The notes: generated from the sequence alone by a model not told the origin. A DNA stretch of 61,865 bases from Syntrophorhabdaceae bacterium (GCA_036504895.1 DASXUJ010000095.1:1-61865), one strand, 5' to 3'. Positions 16,238 through 25,149 are shown, counted from the first letter of the stretch. A program made the numbers and translations.

Positions 16238-16954
16238 ATGATGCAGACTAAAGTGAGCAAAGAAAGGTTGAGCAATCAGATATATGCCATACTCAAAGAT
16301 ATGATCGCCAACCAGCGGTTTGGACCAGGAATGCGTATCAATGTGGAGCAGATCGCCAAAGAGGTAGGTGCGAGCCGTACCCCTGTGTGGGAGGCGGTCC
16401 ATCGGCTCATACAGGAGGGGTTACTCGAAAATATCCCGAACAGGGGTGTTTTTATGGCATCTCTCACGCCCACTATGGCCATCGAGCTTTATACCGTGAG
16501 AGAGGTGCTCGAGGGTCTGGCGGCGAGGCTGGCTATATCTCATGCGGATGAAAAGCTCGTAAAAAAAATGAAAAAATGCATCGACGATCAGCGGAAGGTA
16601 GTGGAGAAAGAAGACGTTATAGGCTATTCCCGCCTGGATTATGATTTTCATGCCCTTGTCTATGAAGCGAGCGGAAATAAAATACTGCAGGAGATGCTGC
16701 AGGCGGTAAAGAACAAGATGAGGCCGATCGCCATGCATATCAGCCCTGTGATCTCCAGTCTCTACGACGATCACGTAAGGATTGTGGACGCCTTCGAGCT
16801 GAAGGACCAGGAAAAGGCGGAGGCGGCCTTTCGGAATCATAACCGTAAAATGGTAGAGCAGATCAGAGAGAGCACGGAGACCGATGACTGGAAAGAAGTG
16901 GTCGGAGAAAGATCGAACGGCAGGAAAGAGGATTCCGGTACCAAAACAAAATGA
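16238..16954 (+). CDS. GntR-family transcriptional regulator, FCD subgroup
   Basis: A 238-residue regulator. The N-terminal winged helix (about 10-78) contains the family motif INVEQIAKEVGASRTPVWEAVHRL and a wing GLLENIPNRGVF. The C-terminal all-helical FCD domain (about 85-215) has YTVREVLEGLAARLA, a DYDFHALVYEASGN segment with the Asp and His expected to bind a metal or organic-acid ligand, and HVRIVDAFELKD. It is the first gene of the transporter operon (12 bases before the binding protein) and lies just downstream of two palindromes, so it probably regulates itself and the uptake genes in response to their substrate. That link is inferred from position. Tandem ATGs at 16238 and 16241 leave a one-codon uncertainty. 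Confidence 0.92.
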   Translation: MMQTKVSKERLSNQIYAILKDMIANQRFGPGMRINVEQIAKEVGASRTPVWEAVHRLIQEGLLENIPNRGVFMASLTPTMAIELYTVREVLEGLAARLAISHADEKLVKKMKKCIDDQRKVVEKEDVIGYSRLDYDFHALVYEASGNKILQEMLQAVKNKMRPIAMHISPVISSLYDDHVRIVDAFELKDQEKAEAAFRNHNRKMVEQIRESTETDDWKEVVGERSNGRKEDSGTKTK

Positions 16955-16966
16955 GGAGGTATTGCG

Positions 16967-18226
16967 ATGGGTACGAAGATGAAGCTAATGGCAGTTTTTT
17001 CCTTGATCTGTTTTATGGCCGCCGGCGGTATATTCGCCGGCGGTGTATTCGCGGCGCCGCCCGATAAGATAAGGGTAGGCCTGATGTTCGGCCTCACCGG
17101 CGCGGCTTCTCCTATCGGGCCCCTTCAGCTCGACGGAGCGAAGCTTGCGGTAAAAGAGGTCAATGCAGCGGGGGGCGTGAAGATGGGAGGAAAAAAGGTG
17201 CCCATCGAGATTTTTGTAAAAGATGACGAGTCGAAGCCCGATATTGCTATCCGCCGATTCAGAGAGCTGATCGACGAGAGTAAGGTAAACGTCATTGTGG
17301 GTCAGACCTTCGCTCCCATATCAGCCGCTCTCAACAAGGAAGTGAAGAAGACCCCGATCGCCTATTTTCCCGTGAATGTCGTGGCCGCCACCATGTTTGA
17401 AAAGAACGAGATGGCGGAGACCACCTTTGCGGTGCATGGCAGCGCTTACTCCGCAGGGTATGCAGGAGCATCGTATATTGTTGATAAACTGGGATACAAG
17501 AATATTATCTTCTTCGGTCCCGCCTACGCCTTCGGCCGCGATCAGTGGGCAGGGGCGAAGGCAGCATTCGAGAAGCGGGGCATTAAGGTCGACTATGTAG
17601 AATCGCCCGTGGGGACCAGTGATTACACCTCTTATCTTCTGAAGATCGGCGAAAAAAAACCCGACATCGTCATGCTCGCCCACTGGGGGGTTGATGCGAT
17701 CAACGTGCTGAAACAGACCTATGAGACCGGTCTCAAGAAGAAAACGAAGATATGGTTCGACTGGATGACCAACGCCTTCGGAAGCGGCGTGCCGCCCGAG
17801 GCGCTGGAAGGCGTCTATTCGCTCATGTCCTGGTACTACGATATGAAGGGTTTTCCCGATGCCGCCATCGTAAAAACTTCGGATGCCTTTGCAAAGAAAT
17901 TCGAAAAAGAATACAAGTATCCGCCTGACCCTTATTCGGCAATGGCCTATGAAGGCGTTATGGAAGCGGTACGCGCCATGGAGCTTGCCCAGTCGACTGA
18001 CGGAAAAGCGATGGCGAAGGCTCTGATGGCAAACCCGAAGTTCGATTCCATGAAGGGACAGGGCATGTGGAGGGCCGACCACCAGCCTATATTTAAATAT
18101 GGCGCCTATGTAGTGGTAGGAAAGGGCGCGAAAGAGAGAAAGGATAAGAAGTGGGACCTTGTAAAGGTGATCGGAGCCTATACGGGTGAAGATTACCTCC
18201 CGACCCTGTCTTCCCTGGGATACTGA
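16967..18226 (+). CDS. ABC transporter periplasmic substrate-binding protein (branched-chain amino acid / amide type)
   Basis: A 419-residue secreted protein with a cleavable signal peptide (MAVFSLICFMAAGGIFAGGVFA) and a type I periplasmic-binding fold. The mature start PDKIRVGLMFGLTGAASPIGP, the GAKLAVKEVNAAGG segment and VIVGQTFAPISAALN are typical of the LivJ/AmiC/urea-binding group (Peripla_BP_6). A strong AGGAGG precedes the ATG. The ligand cannot be told from sequence; the adjacent isochorismatase-type hydrolase suggests an amide or carbamoyl compound. A hairpin follows the gene, a common feature after abundantly made binding proteins. Confidence 0.9.
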   Translation: MGTKMKLMAVFSLICFMAAGGIFAGGVFAAPPDKIRVGLMFGLTGAASPIGPLQLDGAKLAVKEVNAAGGVKMGGKKVPIEIFVKDDESKPDIAIRRFRELIDESKVNVIVGQTFAPISAALNKEVKKTPIAYFPVNVVAATMFEKNEMAETTFAVHGSAYSAGYAGASYIVDKLGYKNIIFFGPAYAFGRDQWAGAKAAFEKRGIKVDYVESPVGTSDYTSYLLKIGEKKPDIVMLAHWGVDAINVLKQTYETGLKKKTKIWFDWMTNAFGSGVPPEALEGVYSLMSWYYDMKGFPDAAIVKTSDAFAKKFEKEYKYPPDPYSAMAYEGVMEAVRAMELAQSTDGKAMAKALMANPKFDSMKGQGMWRADHQPIFKYGAYVVVGKGAKERKDKKWDLVKVIGAYTGEDYLPTLSSLGY

Positions 18227-18235
18227 TGGTGAAAA

Positions 18236-18260
18236 GGGGCGCCCTTTCCGAGGGCGTCCC
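18236..18260 (+). other. Intercistronic hairpin after the binding-protein gene
   Basis: GGGGCGCCCT / AGGGCGTCCC with a five-base loop forms a 10-bp stem with one G-U pair. No T-tract follows, so it is more likely an mRNA-stabilising or partial-attenuation element than a full terminator. Confidence 0.55.
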
Positions 18261-18283
18261 TTACGATCCTTCAATGAGGAGTT

Positions 18284-19063
18284 ATGAAAGAACAGAATTT
18301 CATTGAGACTAAAGGAGTTACGATCCGGTTCAACGGATTGGCCGCGGTTGACGGCGTCGATTTCACCATGAGGGAAGGTGAGGCGGTGGGCGTTATCGGT
18401 CCCAACGGGGCCGGCAAGACCACGTTCTTTAACCTTCTTACCGGACTTTTTCCGCCTACCGAGGGGAGCATCTTCTTTGACGGAAAGGAGATCACCAAAG
18501 TTCCGCCTCACAAGAGAGTCATGATGGGACTGGTAAGGACTTTTCAGCTTGTCTCCGTCTTCGACTCGCTGAAAGTGATGGATAATCTCATTCTCGCGTC
18601 CATAAGGTTCAGAAAGGACCATGGATCGAAGAGGAGGTTTTTCTTTGCCGATGCCCATCAGCCCGAGGTAATGGATAGCTGTGTTCAGGCCCTTCACACG
18701 ATGGGAATTGAGGGCAAGGCCGACCTCATGACTTCCGAGCTTTCTTACGGAGACAAACGGAAGCTGGAAATTGCGGTGGCCCTGTCTCTTAATCCGAGGG
18801 TGCTCCTTCTGGACGAGCCCTTCGCGGGGTTAAGCGATTCCGAAATAGGAGAGGTCCTGCGCATTATAGAGAAGGTGAAGTCCCGGTTCTCCCTCATCCT
18901 CATCGAGCATAAAATATCCAGGATCGTCGATCTCGTGGAGAGGTTGTGCGTCATGCACGAGGGCAAGCTGATCGCCCAGGGCATCCCCAATGAGGTGCTT
19001 TGCAATACTCTGGTGCGGGAAGTTTACTGGGGCAAAGAGGAGGGCTTGGTATGCTCAGTGTAA
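18284..19063 (+). CDS. livG: ABC transporter ATP-binding protein, LivG type
   Basis: A 259-residue cytoplasmic ATPase of the branched-chain/amide transporter. Walker A is GPNGAGKTT, the signature is ELSYGDKRKLEIA (LSYGD in place of LSGGQ, as is usual for LivG), Walker B is VLLLDEPFAGL and the switch His lies in LILIEHK. It pairs with the overlapping LivF-type ATPase. The symbol refers to the family; the transported compound need not be leucine, isoleucine or valine. Confidence 0.93.
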   Translation: MKEQNFIETKGVTIRFNGLAAVDGVDFTMREGEAVGVIGPNGAGKTTFFNLLTGLFPPTEGSIFFDGKEITKVPPHKRVMMGLVRTFQLVSVFDSLKVMDNLILASIRFRKDHGSKRRFFFADAHQPEVMDSCVQALHTMGIEGKADLMTSELSYGDKRKLEIAVALSLNPRVLLLDEPFAGLSDSEIGEVLRIIEKVKSRFSLILIEHKISRIVDLVERLCVMHEGKLIAQGIPNEVLCNTLVREVYWGKEEGLVCSV

Positions 19064-19740
19064 AAAATCTGGATGTTGCGTACGGGCACGCGAAGGTCCT
19101 CCACGGCATCACCCTCCGTGTCGAGAACGGCGAAATGGCTTTTGTGGCGGGCAGGAACGGGGCGGGAAAGACCACGCTCCTTAAATCGGTGGCCGGTTTT
19201 CTGAAACCCTCTTCCGGTTCCATCTTTTTTGAGGAGAAAGAGATCACCGGTCTTGCCCCTGAAAAAATAGCATTAATGGGAATACGATATGTTTTTCAGG
19301 ATAAGAGGGTATTCTCGCAGCTTACGGTAAAGGAGAACCTCGAGCTTGCGGCCTATCCCACCCGTGAGAAAATAGCGGATGCCATCGCCAAGGTGGTCAG
19401 CATCTATCCCAAGATCGAGAAATACCTGAATGCGAGAGCAGGGAGCTTGAGCGGGGGCCAAAGGCAGATTTTACTCATCGGGCGCGCCCTTGTGGGAAAT
19501 CCCAGGCTGCTTCTTATCGACGAGCCCACCGAGGGCCTTGCCGCCGGGACCATTAATGATATCCTCAATGTCCTTTCCCTGATGAAAGGAAAGGTATCGA
19601 TGGTGATCGTGGAGCAGAATCTCTCTGTAGTCGGTATGCTTGCCGACAAAGTCTATGTGATGAAAGAAGGCAAAGTGGTGACGGAACTCACGGAAAAAGG
19701 GGAAATAAACAATAAAAGCCAGTTGGAACAATACCTGTAA
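19051..19740 (+). CDS. livF: ABC transporter ATP-binding protein, LivF type
   Basis: A 229-residue ATPase. Walker A is GRNGAGKTT, signature GSLSGGQRQILLIG, Walker B LLLIDEPTEGL, and the switch region VIVEQN. I choose ATG 19051 (MLSVKNLDVAYG) because GGAGG lies 8 bases before it and an in-frame ATG at 19000 would put 17 extra residues inside livG. It overlaps livG by 13 bases, implying coupled translation of the two ATPases in equal amounts. Confidence 0.93.
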   Translation: MLSVKNLDVAYGHAKVLHGITLRVENGEMAFVAGRNGAGKTTLLKSVAGFLKPSSGSIFFEEKEITGLAPEKIALMGIRYVFQDKRVFSQLTVKENLELAAYPTREKIADAIAKVVSIYPKIEKYLNARAGSLSGGQRQILLIGRALVGNPRLLLIDEPTEGLAAGTINDILNVLSLMKGKVSMVIVEQNLSVVGMLADKVYVMKEGKVVTELTEKGEINNKSQLEQYL

Positions 19741-19751
19741 GGAGGACAATT

Positions 19752-20414
19752 ATGAGCGCACCAAAAATTGAGGCATCAAAGACCGCCATCGTTTTGATCG
19801 AGCCGCAATACGATTTTCTGAAACCGGGCGGTTCAATGTACCAGTTTATCGCGCAGCAGCTTGAGAAACGGAACGTGATCCCCAATCTCGTCGACCTCAT
19901 CGACAGGGCGAGGGGCAAGGTCAAGAAGATCATCTACGTGCCCTTCGAGGCATTCGAGCCGGGTTTTCCCGAGATAGATCCTCACGGTCCGGGAATGGGA
20001 GGTTTGAGGGGCCTCGAAATAGACATGCCCACCGGCTGGGAGATCGAAGGCAAACCGGTCAGCGGCGCCTGGGTGGCGGGAACACTGGGCCCGGAGATCA
20101 TCCCGGAGCTCACGCCCAAGAAGGGAGACCTGATCGTGAGAGGCAAGAAAACCCTTGACGCGTTCTGGTCCACGGCCCTCGACTATACTTTGAGGGTCAA
20201 TATGATCGAATATGTCGCCATCGTCGGATTTCACACCAACTGGTGTGTCGAATCGACCGCGAGATCGGCGTATGACAAGGGCTACAGGGTAATTGTGGTC
20301 GGCGACTGTACGGGGACTGACACGGATATGGAACAGGATTATGCCGAGAAATATATATTCCCGAAAATCGGCCATGTAATGAACCACGAGGATTTCCTGA
20401 AGAGCCTCATATAA
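19752..20414 (+). CDS. Isochorismatase-family cysteine hydrolase
   Basis: A 220-residue cytoplasmic hydrolase of the nicotinamidase/N-carbamoylsarcosine/biuret amidohydrolase superfamily. The catalytic triad is visible: D21 in VLIEPQYDF, Lys132 or Lys133 in RGKKTLDAFWST, and C165 in HTNWCVESTAR; the residue after the conserved W-C is also typical. These enzymes cleave C-N bonds of amides, ureas or carbamoyl groups through a thioester. The gene sits between the ATPase and permease genes of the transporter with its own AAGGAGG, so it probably acts on the imported compound. Substrate is unknown; the GGLRGLEIDMPTGWEIEGKP insert near residue 80-100 is longer than in nicotinamidase and argues against that function. 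Confidence 0.88.
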   Translation: MSAPKIEASKTAIVLIEPQYDFLKPGGSMYQFIAQQLEKRNVIPNLVDLIDRARGKVKKIIYVPFEAFEPGFPEIDPHGPGMGGLRGLEIDMPTGWEIEGKPVSGAWVAGTLGPEIIPELTPKKGDLIVRGKKTLDAFWSTALDYTLRVNMIEYVAIVGFHTNWCVESTARSAYDKGYRVIVVGDCTGTDTDMEQDYAEKYIFPKIGHVMNHEDFLKSLI

Positions 20415-20520
20415 GTGTTTTAAATATCGGAGCGGATCGGAAGGATCCTTATCAGGCAGTAATCCTGGATTCGGGCCTTCCGTGCCCCCGGCACCCGCGG
20501 AGTCTTAAGAGGAGGACAGT

Positions 20521-21510
20521 TTGAGCGCGAGCAGTCCCTACGGAAAAAAGAATTCATATATTGCAACCGGTCCGAGAAGCGTCATGGATATCGCGATAAT
20601 CGCCGCGGCCTTCATCGTTCTGGTCCCCGTGCTGGGGATAAACAGGACCACCGATTTCATAATCTTCTGTATTTTCGTCCTCGGATATAATCTCCTTTAT
20701 GGCTACATGGGCCGCCTTTCCTTCGGTCATATGCTCTATCTGGGCACGGGGGCATACGCACTTACCCTCTTTACGGAGCATGTTTCGAAGAACCCGATCC
20801 TCGCAATTCTCGCCGGTATTTGTGCCGGAGCGTTAATAGGCATAATCCTCGGACCTATCATCGTACGGACCTCGGGCGCCTGTTTTGCCCTTATCAACCT
20901 GGCATTCGACCAGGTCGGATATTTTCTCGTTATCGTCGCCTTCTCAAAATATACCGGGGGCGAGGACGGTATGTCAGCCTACTTCGGAAAGCTACCGCTT
21001 CTCGATTTCGGTAAAAAACCGGTCATATTCGGATTCGTCCTCTTCTGCCTTCTTCTTACCTATTATTTGCTGAAGAAGTTTACTTCCTCGCCCTACGGCG
21101 TATTGATCAAGTCCATAAAGGAGAATGAGACGAGGGTAAAATTCCTGGGCTACAACACTTTTGCGTATAAGTGGGCAACTTTCATAATATCTACTTCCAT
21201 ATCCGCCTTTGCAGGGGCGCTTTCAATTCTCAATTACGGCTACGTGACGCCCAGTTTCATCGATCCCTCAAGGGCCGTGGAAGTCATATTCGCAGCCCTC
21301 ATCGGAGGGGCGGGAAGTCTCTATGGCTCCATAATCGGTGGAGTCGTATATATGGCCATAAGCAATTATCTCGCCTCCTATATACCGAGATGGGAAATGT
21401 TTCTCGGTTTTGCCCTTCTTATCAGCGTCTTCAGGTTCAGGTCGGGCATCTGGGGGTTTATAGTCGAAAGAATAGAGAAAAGACACAACCCGTCAGCGAG
21501 GCAATCATGA
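20521..21510 (+). CDS. livM: ABC transporter permease, LivM type
   Basis: A 329-residue integral membrane permease. Family landmarks are FCIFVLGYNLLYGYMGRLSFGH, a SFAFLIN-like ACFALINLAFDQ segment, RVKFLGYNTFAYKW and the AALIGGAGSLYGSIIGG loop. The start is TTG at 20521 with GGAGG five bases upstream; the next Met would remove the first 21 residues. It overlaps the next permease gene by ATGA. A 106-base gap separates it from the hydrolase, the only long gap inside the operon. Confidence 0.92.
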   Translation: MSASSPYGKKNSYIATGPRSVMDIAIIAAAFIVLVPVLGINRTTDFIIFCIFVLGYNLLYGYMGRLSFGHMLYLGTGAYALTLFTEHVSKNPILAILAGICAGALIGIILGPIIVRTSGACFALINLAFDQVGYFLVIVAFSKYTGGEDGMSAYFGKLPLLDFGKKPVIFGFVLFCLLLTYYLLKKFTSSPYGVLIKSIKENETRVKFLGYNTFAYKWATFIISTSISAFAGALSILNYGYVTPSFIDPSRAVEVIFAALIGGAGSLYGSIIGGVVYMAISNYLASYIPRWEMFLGFALLISVFRFRSGIWGFIVERIEKRHNPSARQS

Positions 21511-22340
21511 TAAATACCATCGCATATGGATTGACTATCGGCGCGATACTCTACATTATCAGCATAGGGCTCTCCCTTACCTTCGGCACGATGAGGATCG
21601 TGAACTTCGCTCACGGTTTCGTCTATACGGCAGGGGCCTATCTGCTCGTCACCTCCCTTCCTCTCGTGAGAGACAACTTCATCCTCGGTGCGGTACTGGC
21701 TGTAGCCGCCGTGATTCCCATCAGCTATGTGATCGAGAGATTCGTAATCAGGAAGCTCTATGGCGTGTCGATAGACTATGCGATTATCGCCACCTATGCG
21801 GTGGTGCTCATAGGCATCGACCTTATCAAGTGGATATGGGGTGCGGCGCCCATACCCCTTTCCGATCCGGTGGGTATCGACGTCTCTCTGGGGGGAGTGA
21901 CCCTTCCCCTGTACCGTTTGATCATCATCATGCTTTCCCTGATCATCTTCCTCTCTCTTTCGCTCTTCTTCAAAAAAACGATGGTGGGTAAGATCGTGGT
22001 GGCCTCCCTGGAAGACAAGGACGCCGCACGAAGTCTGGGGATTAGCGTCGACAAGTATTTCTCCTATGTCTTTATCATAGGGAGCTGCCTTGCCGCCCTG
22101 GGCGGCGTCCTGTACGCTCCCATTACCTCGGTTCACCCCTATATGGGAATGATGGTGCTTCTCATAAGCTTTGCCGTAGTACTCGTGGGGGGTCTCGGAA
22201 ATGTGAAGGGCACTTTCGTCTCCGCCTTCGTCCTCGGAATGATCATGGCAATCACGGGGCGGTTTTGGGGGCCTGCCGCAGAGACTATGGTTTTTGTGGT
22301 TATGGGCATAGTACTCATTTTTAAACCGATCGACGTGTGA
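21507..22340 (+). CDS. livH: ABC transporter permease, LivH type
   Basis: A 277-residue integral membrane permease completing the transporter. It begins MINTIAYGLTIGAILYIISIGL and has the conserved LTFGTMRIVNFAHG block, KDAARSLGISVDKYFS and the VVLVGGLGNVKGTF loop. ATG 21507 forms an ATGA overlap with livM. Order here (binding protein, two ATPases, hydrolase, M then H permease) differs from the common H-M-G-F order. Confidence 0.93.
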   Translation: MINTIAYGLTIGAILYIISIGLSLTFGTMRIVNFAHGFVYTAGAYLLVTSLPLVRDNFILGAVLAVAAVIPISYVIERFVIRKLYGVSIDYAIIATYAVVLIGIDLIKWIWGAAPIPLSDPVGIDVSLGGVTLPLYRLIIIMLSLIIFLSLSLFFKKTMVGKIVVASLEDKDAARSLGISVDKYFSYVFIIGSCLAALGGVLYAPITSVHPYMGMMVLLISFAVVLVGGLGNVKGTFVSAFVLGMIMAITGRFWGPAAETMVFVVMGIVLIFKPIDV

Positions 22341-22368
22341 GACAGGAGGACAGGGGAGCTGCCATTTC

Positions 22369-23703
22369 ATGAATCCGCAAAGCTTGTTGCGACAGATATT
22401 CGAAAGCGCCCTCCAGGCTGTTGACCCTTACGAAACCGTAAAGGTCCATGGAGACGTCATTTTATCCCAAATGAGGAGGGGGAAATACGGCAGACTGAAG
22501 ATCGTCAGTTTCGGCAAAGCCGCTTATCTGATGGCAAAGGCCCTTCAGGATCAGGCATCCGATCTGATCGGTTCCGGCATAGTAATCACAAAATACGGTC
22601 ATGCCCAGACTGAGCGTCTCGGAGCGGTTATGGTGAGGGAGGCGGGCCATCCTCTTCCTGATTTAAAGGGATATGAGGCAACGAAGGAGGCAGTACATAT
22701 TGTGGGCGAGGGTGATAGCCCCGCACTTATCGCCTGCCTCATTTCAGGCGGAGGCTCGGCCCTCCTGGTCGCTCCCTACGGAGAGATAACTCTCGCGGAG
22801 AAACAGAAGGCAACCAGCCTTCTCCTGAGGGGCGGGGCAGATATTACCGAGGTAAATACGGTTCGGAAACACATTTCCCTGGTTAAGGGAGGGCGGCTTG
22901 CAGGCCTCGCCTCTCCAAGCAGGGTGATCTCCCTTATCCTCTCCGACGTAATAGGGGACAGGCTCGACGTAATCGCCTCGGGCCCCACTGCACCGGACAA
23001 CACCACCTATTCAGATGCCCTTGCGGTGATTGCCAAATATGGTCTGGGCAGTGAAATGCCTCCCGGCGTGCTCGACGTCCTGAAGCGAGGGGCAGGCCAC
23101 GCATTGCCGGAGACGCCGAAGGGAGGGGATCCGATCTTTGCCAAAGTAGAAAATATAATAATAGGGAACAATAAGATGGCTGCCGCCGCCGCAAAAAGGA
23201 AGGCCGAATCCCTGGGTTTGGCTACTACGGTCATCTCCACTGAAGTCCGGGGCGAAGCAAAACTCCTGGGGCGGACCCTTGCGGAGAGGGCAAAGAAAAG
23301 TTTGGAGGCAATGCGGCAGACGCGGTGCAGGGCCCGAAAAGGCATTTGTCTCATTTCCGGGGGAGAGCCTACCGTGACGGTGACCGGAAACGGGCAAGGG
23401 GGGCGGAATACGGAGCTTGCCCTGGCCTTCGCGAGAGAGATCGAAGGAGTGAAAGGCATTACCTTTCTTTCGGCAGCCACGGATGGGACAGACGGACCGA
23501 CGGACGCGGCAGGGGCGATGGTGGACGGCAACACCACATCTATCGCGAGAAGGACGGGGACAGACCCCCTGGAGCACCTGAACAACAATGATTCTTATAA
23601 TTTCTTCCGAAAGGCAGGCGGGCTTTTCATGACCGGCCCGACAGGCACCAATGTCATGGACCTTCACATGGCGATTATCGAATCACCGGTTGATAAGGGC
23701 TGA
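22369..23703 (+). CDS. Glycerate 2-kinase, MOFRL family
   Basis: A 444-residue kinase of the GckA type that makes 2-phosphoglycerate from D-glycerate with ATP. The N-terminal DUF4147 domain (about 8-240) has VSFGKAAYLMAKAL, GGGSALLVAPYGE, ITEVNTVRKHISLVKGGRLA and SDVIGDRLDVIASGPTAPD. The C-terminal MOFRL domain (about 320-440) has LISGGEPTVTVTGNGQGGRNTE and SAATDGTDGPTDAAGA. It follows the livH gene by 28 bases and probably ends the operon. A kinase feeding glycerate into glycolysis suggests that the imported compound yields a C2 or C3 acid, but this is inference from position. Confidence 0.9.
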   Translation: MNPQSLLRQIFESALQAVDPYETVKVHGDVILSQMRRGKYGRLKIVSFGKAAYLMAKALQDQASDLIGSGIVITKYGHAQTERLGAVMVREAGHPLPDLKGYEATKEAVHIVGEGDSPALIACLISGGGSALLVAPYGEITLAEKQKATSLLLRGGADITEVNTVRKHISLVKGGRLAGLASPSRVISLILSDVIGDRLDVIASGPTAPDNTTYSDALAVIAKYGLGSEMPPGVLDVLKRGAGHALPETPKGGDPIFAKVENIIIGNNKMAAAAAKRKAESLGLATTVISTEVRGEAKLLGRTLAERAKKSLEAMRQTRCRARKGICLISGGEPTVTVTGNGQGGRNTELALAFAREIEGVKGITFLSAATDGTDGPTDAAGAMVDGNTTSIARRTGTDPLEHLNNNDSYNFFRKAGGLFMTGPTGTNVMDLHMAIIESPVDKG

Positions 23704-23747
23704 TCGCCACCCCGGGGACCGAGCTTTATCCTGTTACCCTTATCCGG

Positions 23748-23753
23748 TATTAT
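23748..23753 (+). promoter_or_regulatory. -10 hexamer TATTAT close to the methyltransferase start
   Basis: TATTAT ends 8 bases before ATG 23762; transcription would start at or within two bases of the start codon. No ribosome binding site and only a weak -35 (TTTATC, 17-base spacing) are seen. Confidence 0.35.
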
Positions 23754-23761
23754 ATTAGAAC

Positions 23762-24331
23762 ATGATCCCCTTCAATCGCCTGGGCTTCCTTTTCAAAATT
23801 TTTGGAATCATGATCTATCCCGGGGAGGCCAGGGTCCGCCTGAGCACGATCGGCCGCCGACTGGCGCTGCGGGCGCGCGTACTCGATCTCGGCGGCGGGA
23901 CAGGGGTATTGGCTGATCTTATCCACAGGGTAAGGCAGGACCTCCGCTGCGTTGCAGCGGACCCTGCGCTAGGGATGCTTGAAAAAGGCTCTCCCCATAT
24001 ACTTAAGGCGGCGGGCCTGGCGGAGAGCCTGCCTTTTAAGGAAAATATTTTCGAAGCCGTGCTCATAGGCGATGCCCTCCATCACTTCGATGACCCCTTC
24101 AAAGCAATACTGGAGGTGATGCGGGTCCTGAAGTCCGATGGCATACTTTTCATATTCGACATGGACCCGGAGACTTTTGCGGGAAGGATCATTTACCGTG
24201 TGGAGAAGCTCATGAGAGAGCCCGCGCGGTTTCGTCCGCCCGAAGAGCTGAGTAAGATCCTTACCGATTACGGATTCCGGGTGAGAACGGAAAGGTATGA
24301 CTGGAGGTACTCCATAACCGCAGAGCTATAG
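23762..24331 (+). CDS. Class I SAM-dependent methyltransferase (UbiE-like)
   Basis: A 189-residue protein with the Rossmann-like SAM fold: motif I is RVLDLGGGTGVLADL, followed by an acidic strand end CVAADPALGMLEKG, motif II/III AESLPFKENIFEAVLIGDALHHFDDP and LKSDGILFIFDMDP. The pattern matches methyltransferase domain 11 and UbiE-type enzymes, but there is no basis for assigning a quinone or other substrate. It is shorter than UbiE (about 250 residues). It stands 58 bases after the glycerate kinase and appears to have its own promoter; whether it belongs to the transport operon is open. Confidence 0.8.
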   Translation: MIPFNRLGFLFKIFGIMIYPGEARVRLSTIGRRLALRARVLDLGGGTGVLADLIHRVRQDLRCVAADPALGMLEKGSPHILKAAGLAESLPFKENIFEAVLIGDALHHFDDPFKAILEVMRVLKSDGILFIFDMDPETFAGRIIYRVEKLMREPARFRPPEELSKILTDYGFRVRTERYDWRYSITAEL

Positions 24332-24492
24332 CCGGCTCCCTTCGGTCCAAATCGTCTATTTCCAGCTTTTAATTACAATCCCGCAAAACCAAACATCAGA
24401 ACGAGGGCAGGAGAGAGGAGGGCTGCCGCAAATGCGCGTCTCACGGGTCATCTTGAATGCCTCAGGGTTTCCGAAATACCGTTTTCAGCTCA

Positions 24493-25149
24493 TTAGTCCG
24501 GACAGGAGGCGCCTTTCGAAGCCCATTCCGTCATATATTTTACGAATGTGGTATGAGCCATGGGGACGGGGTCGCGTCCCTCTCCGGGGCTCCATCCCCA
24601 AAGGACGATCGGCGTATTGAGGTGCTCGACAATCTCCATGGGGTTCCTGTTGCCGTTTTTCGCGGGGTCCCTCATCTGAACGCAGAGATCGTGGGCGGTC
24701 TTCTTCTCGAACACCATGGGCGTGTCCTCGGGAGGCAGCTCCCATCCCGGAGCCCCGGGCGGCATATGCAAACCGGGAAGGTTTTTCGTCTGGTGGCAGC
24801 TCCCGCACTGCATCGGGTTCTTGCCCATGCCCGACGGCCCGCGTTTCACCAGCATGTCGTGAGGTCGGCCCTCGTTGCCCTGGAGAGGGGCATCGCCGAG
24901 AGGGTGGCAGTTGACGCACCGGGGGTTCATAAATACGGGGTATGCGGCGAGGAAGGCTTTGGCGGAGGCCGCGGAATCCGGCATCGTCTCGGCATAGACG
25001 GGGCTTACATCCGGGACCTGTGCTATCAAGGTTCCCGTCACCCATGAATCCAGGGTCCACATCAAAACGGCCGTTATAGCCATGGAGGAGACTACGATAG
25101 CTGCGAATATCCCTCTGATCATCTTTAGCCTTTCTCCGGTATTATTCAC
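24493..25149 (-). CDS. Diheme c-type cytochrome subunit of a periplasmic Mo-hydroxylase
   Basis: A 218-residue exported protein with an N-terminal hydrophobic segment ([18 protein letters not shown]) and two heme-binding motifs, CVNCH and CGSCH, each with nearby Met residues that could be distal ligands. The start is GTG 25149, preceded by AAGGAGG at four bases. It is the third gene of the operon after the FeS and Mo subunits, 33 bases downstream, and is probably the electron acceptor passing electrons from the hydroxylase to the respiratory chain. Such a cytochrome is a frequent companion of isoquinoline 1-oxidoreductase-type enzymes. Confidence 0.82.
   Translation of the reverse strand: MNNTGERLKMIRGIFAAIVVSSMAITAVLMWTLDSWVTGTLIAQVPDVSPVYAETMPDSAASAKAFLAAYPVFMNPRCVNCHPLGDAPLQGNEGRPHDMLVKRGPSGMGKNPMQCGSCHQTKNLPGLHMPPGAPGWELPPEDTPMVFEKKTAHDLCVQMRDPAKNGNRNPMEIVEHLNTPIVLWGWSPGEGRDPVPMAHTTFVKYMTEWASKGASCPD

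Noticed and set aside
20415-20520. Terminator or separate promoter between the hydrolase and livM
   Set aside because: Short GC-rich complementarity only, with no clear stem plus T-tract and no good -35/-10 pair.
21378-22370. Minus-strand open frame of 330 codons opposite livH
   Set aside because: Composition is His/Asp/Gly-rich and low in hydrophobic order, as expected for the antisense of a membrane-protein gene; livH itself is clear.
24457-25060. Open frames on both strands around the cytochrome gene
   Set aside because: The minus-strand frame with CVNCH and CGSCH motifs, signal sequence and ribosome binding site explains the region; the others are shadows.
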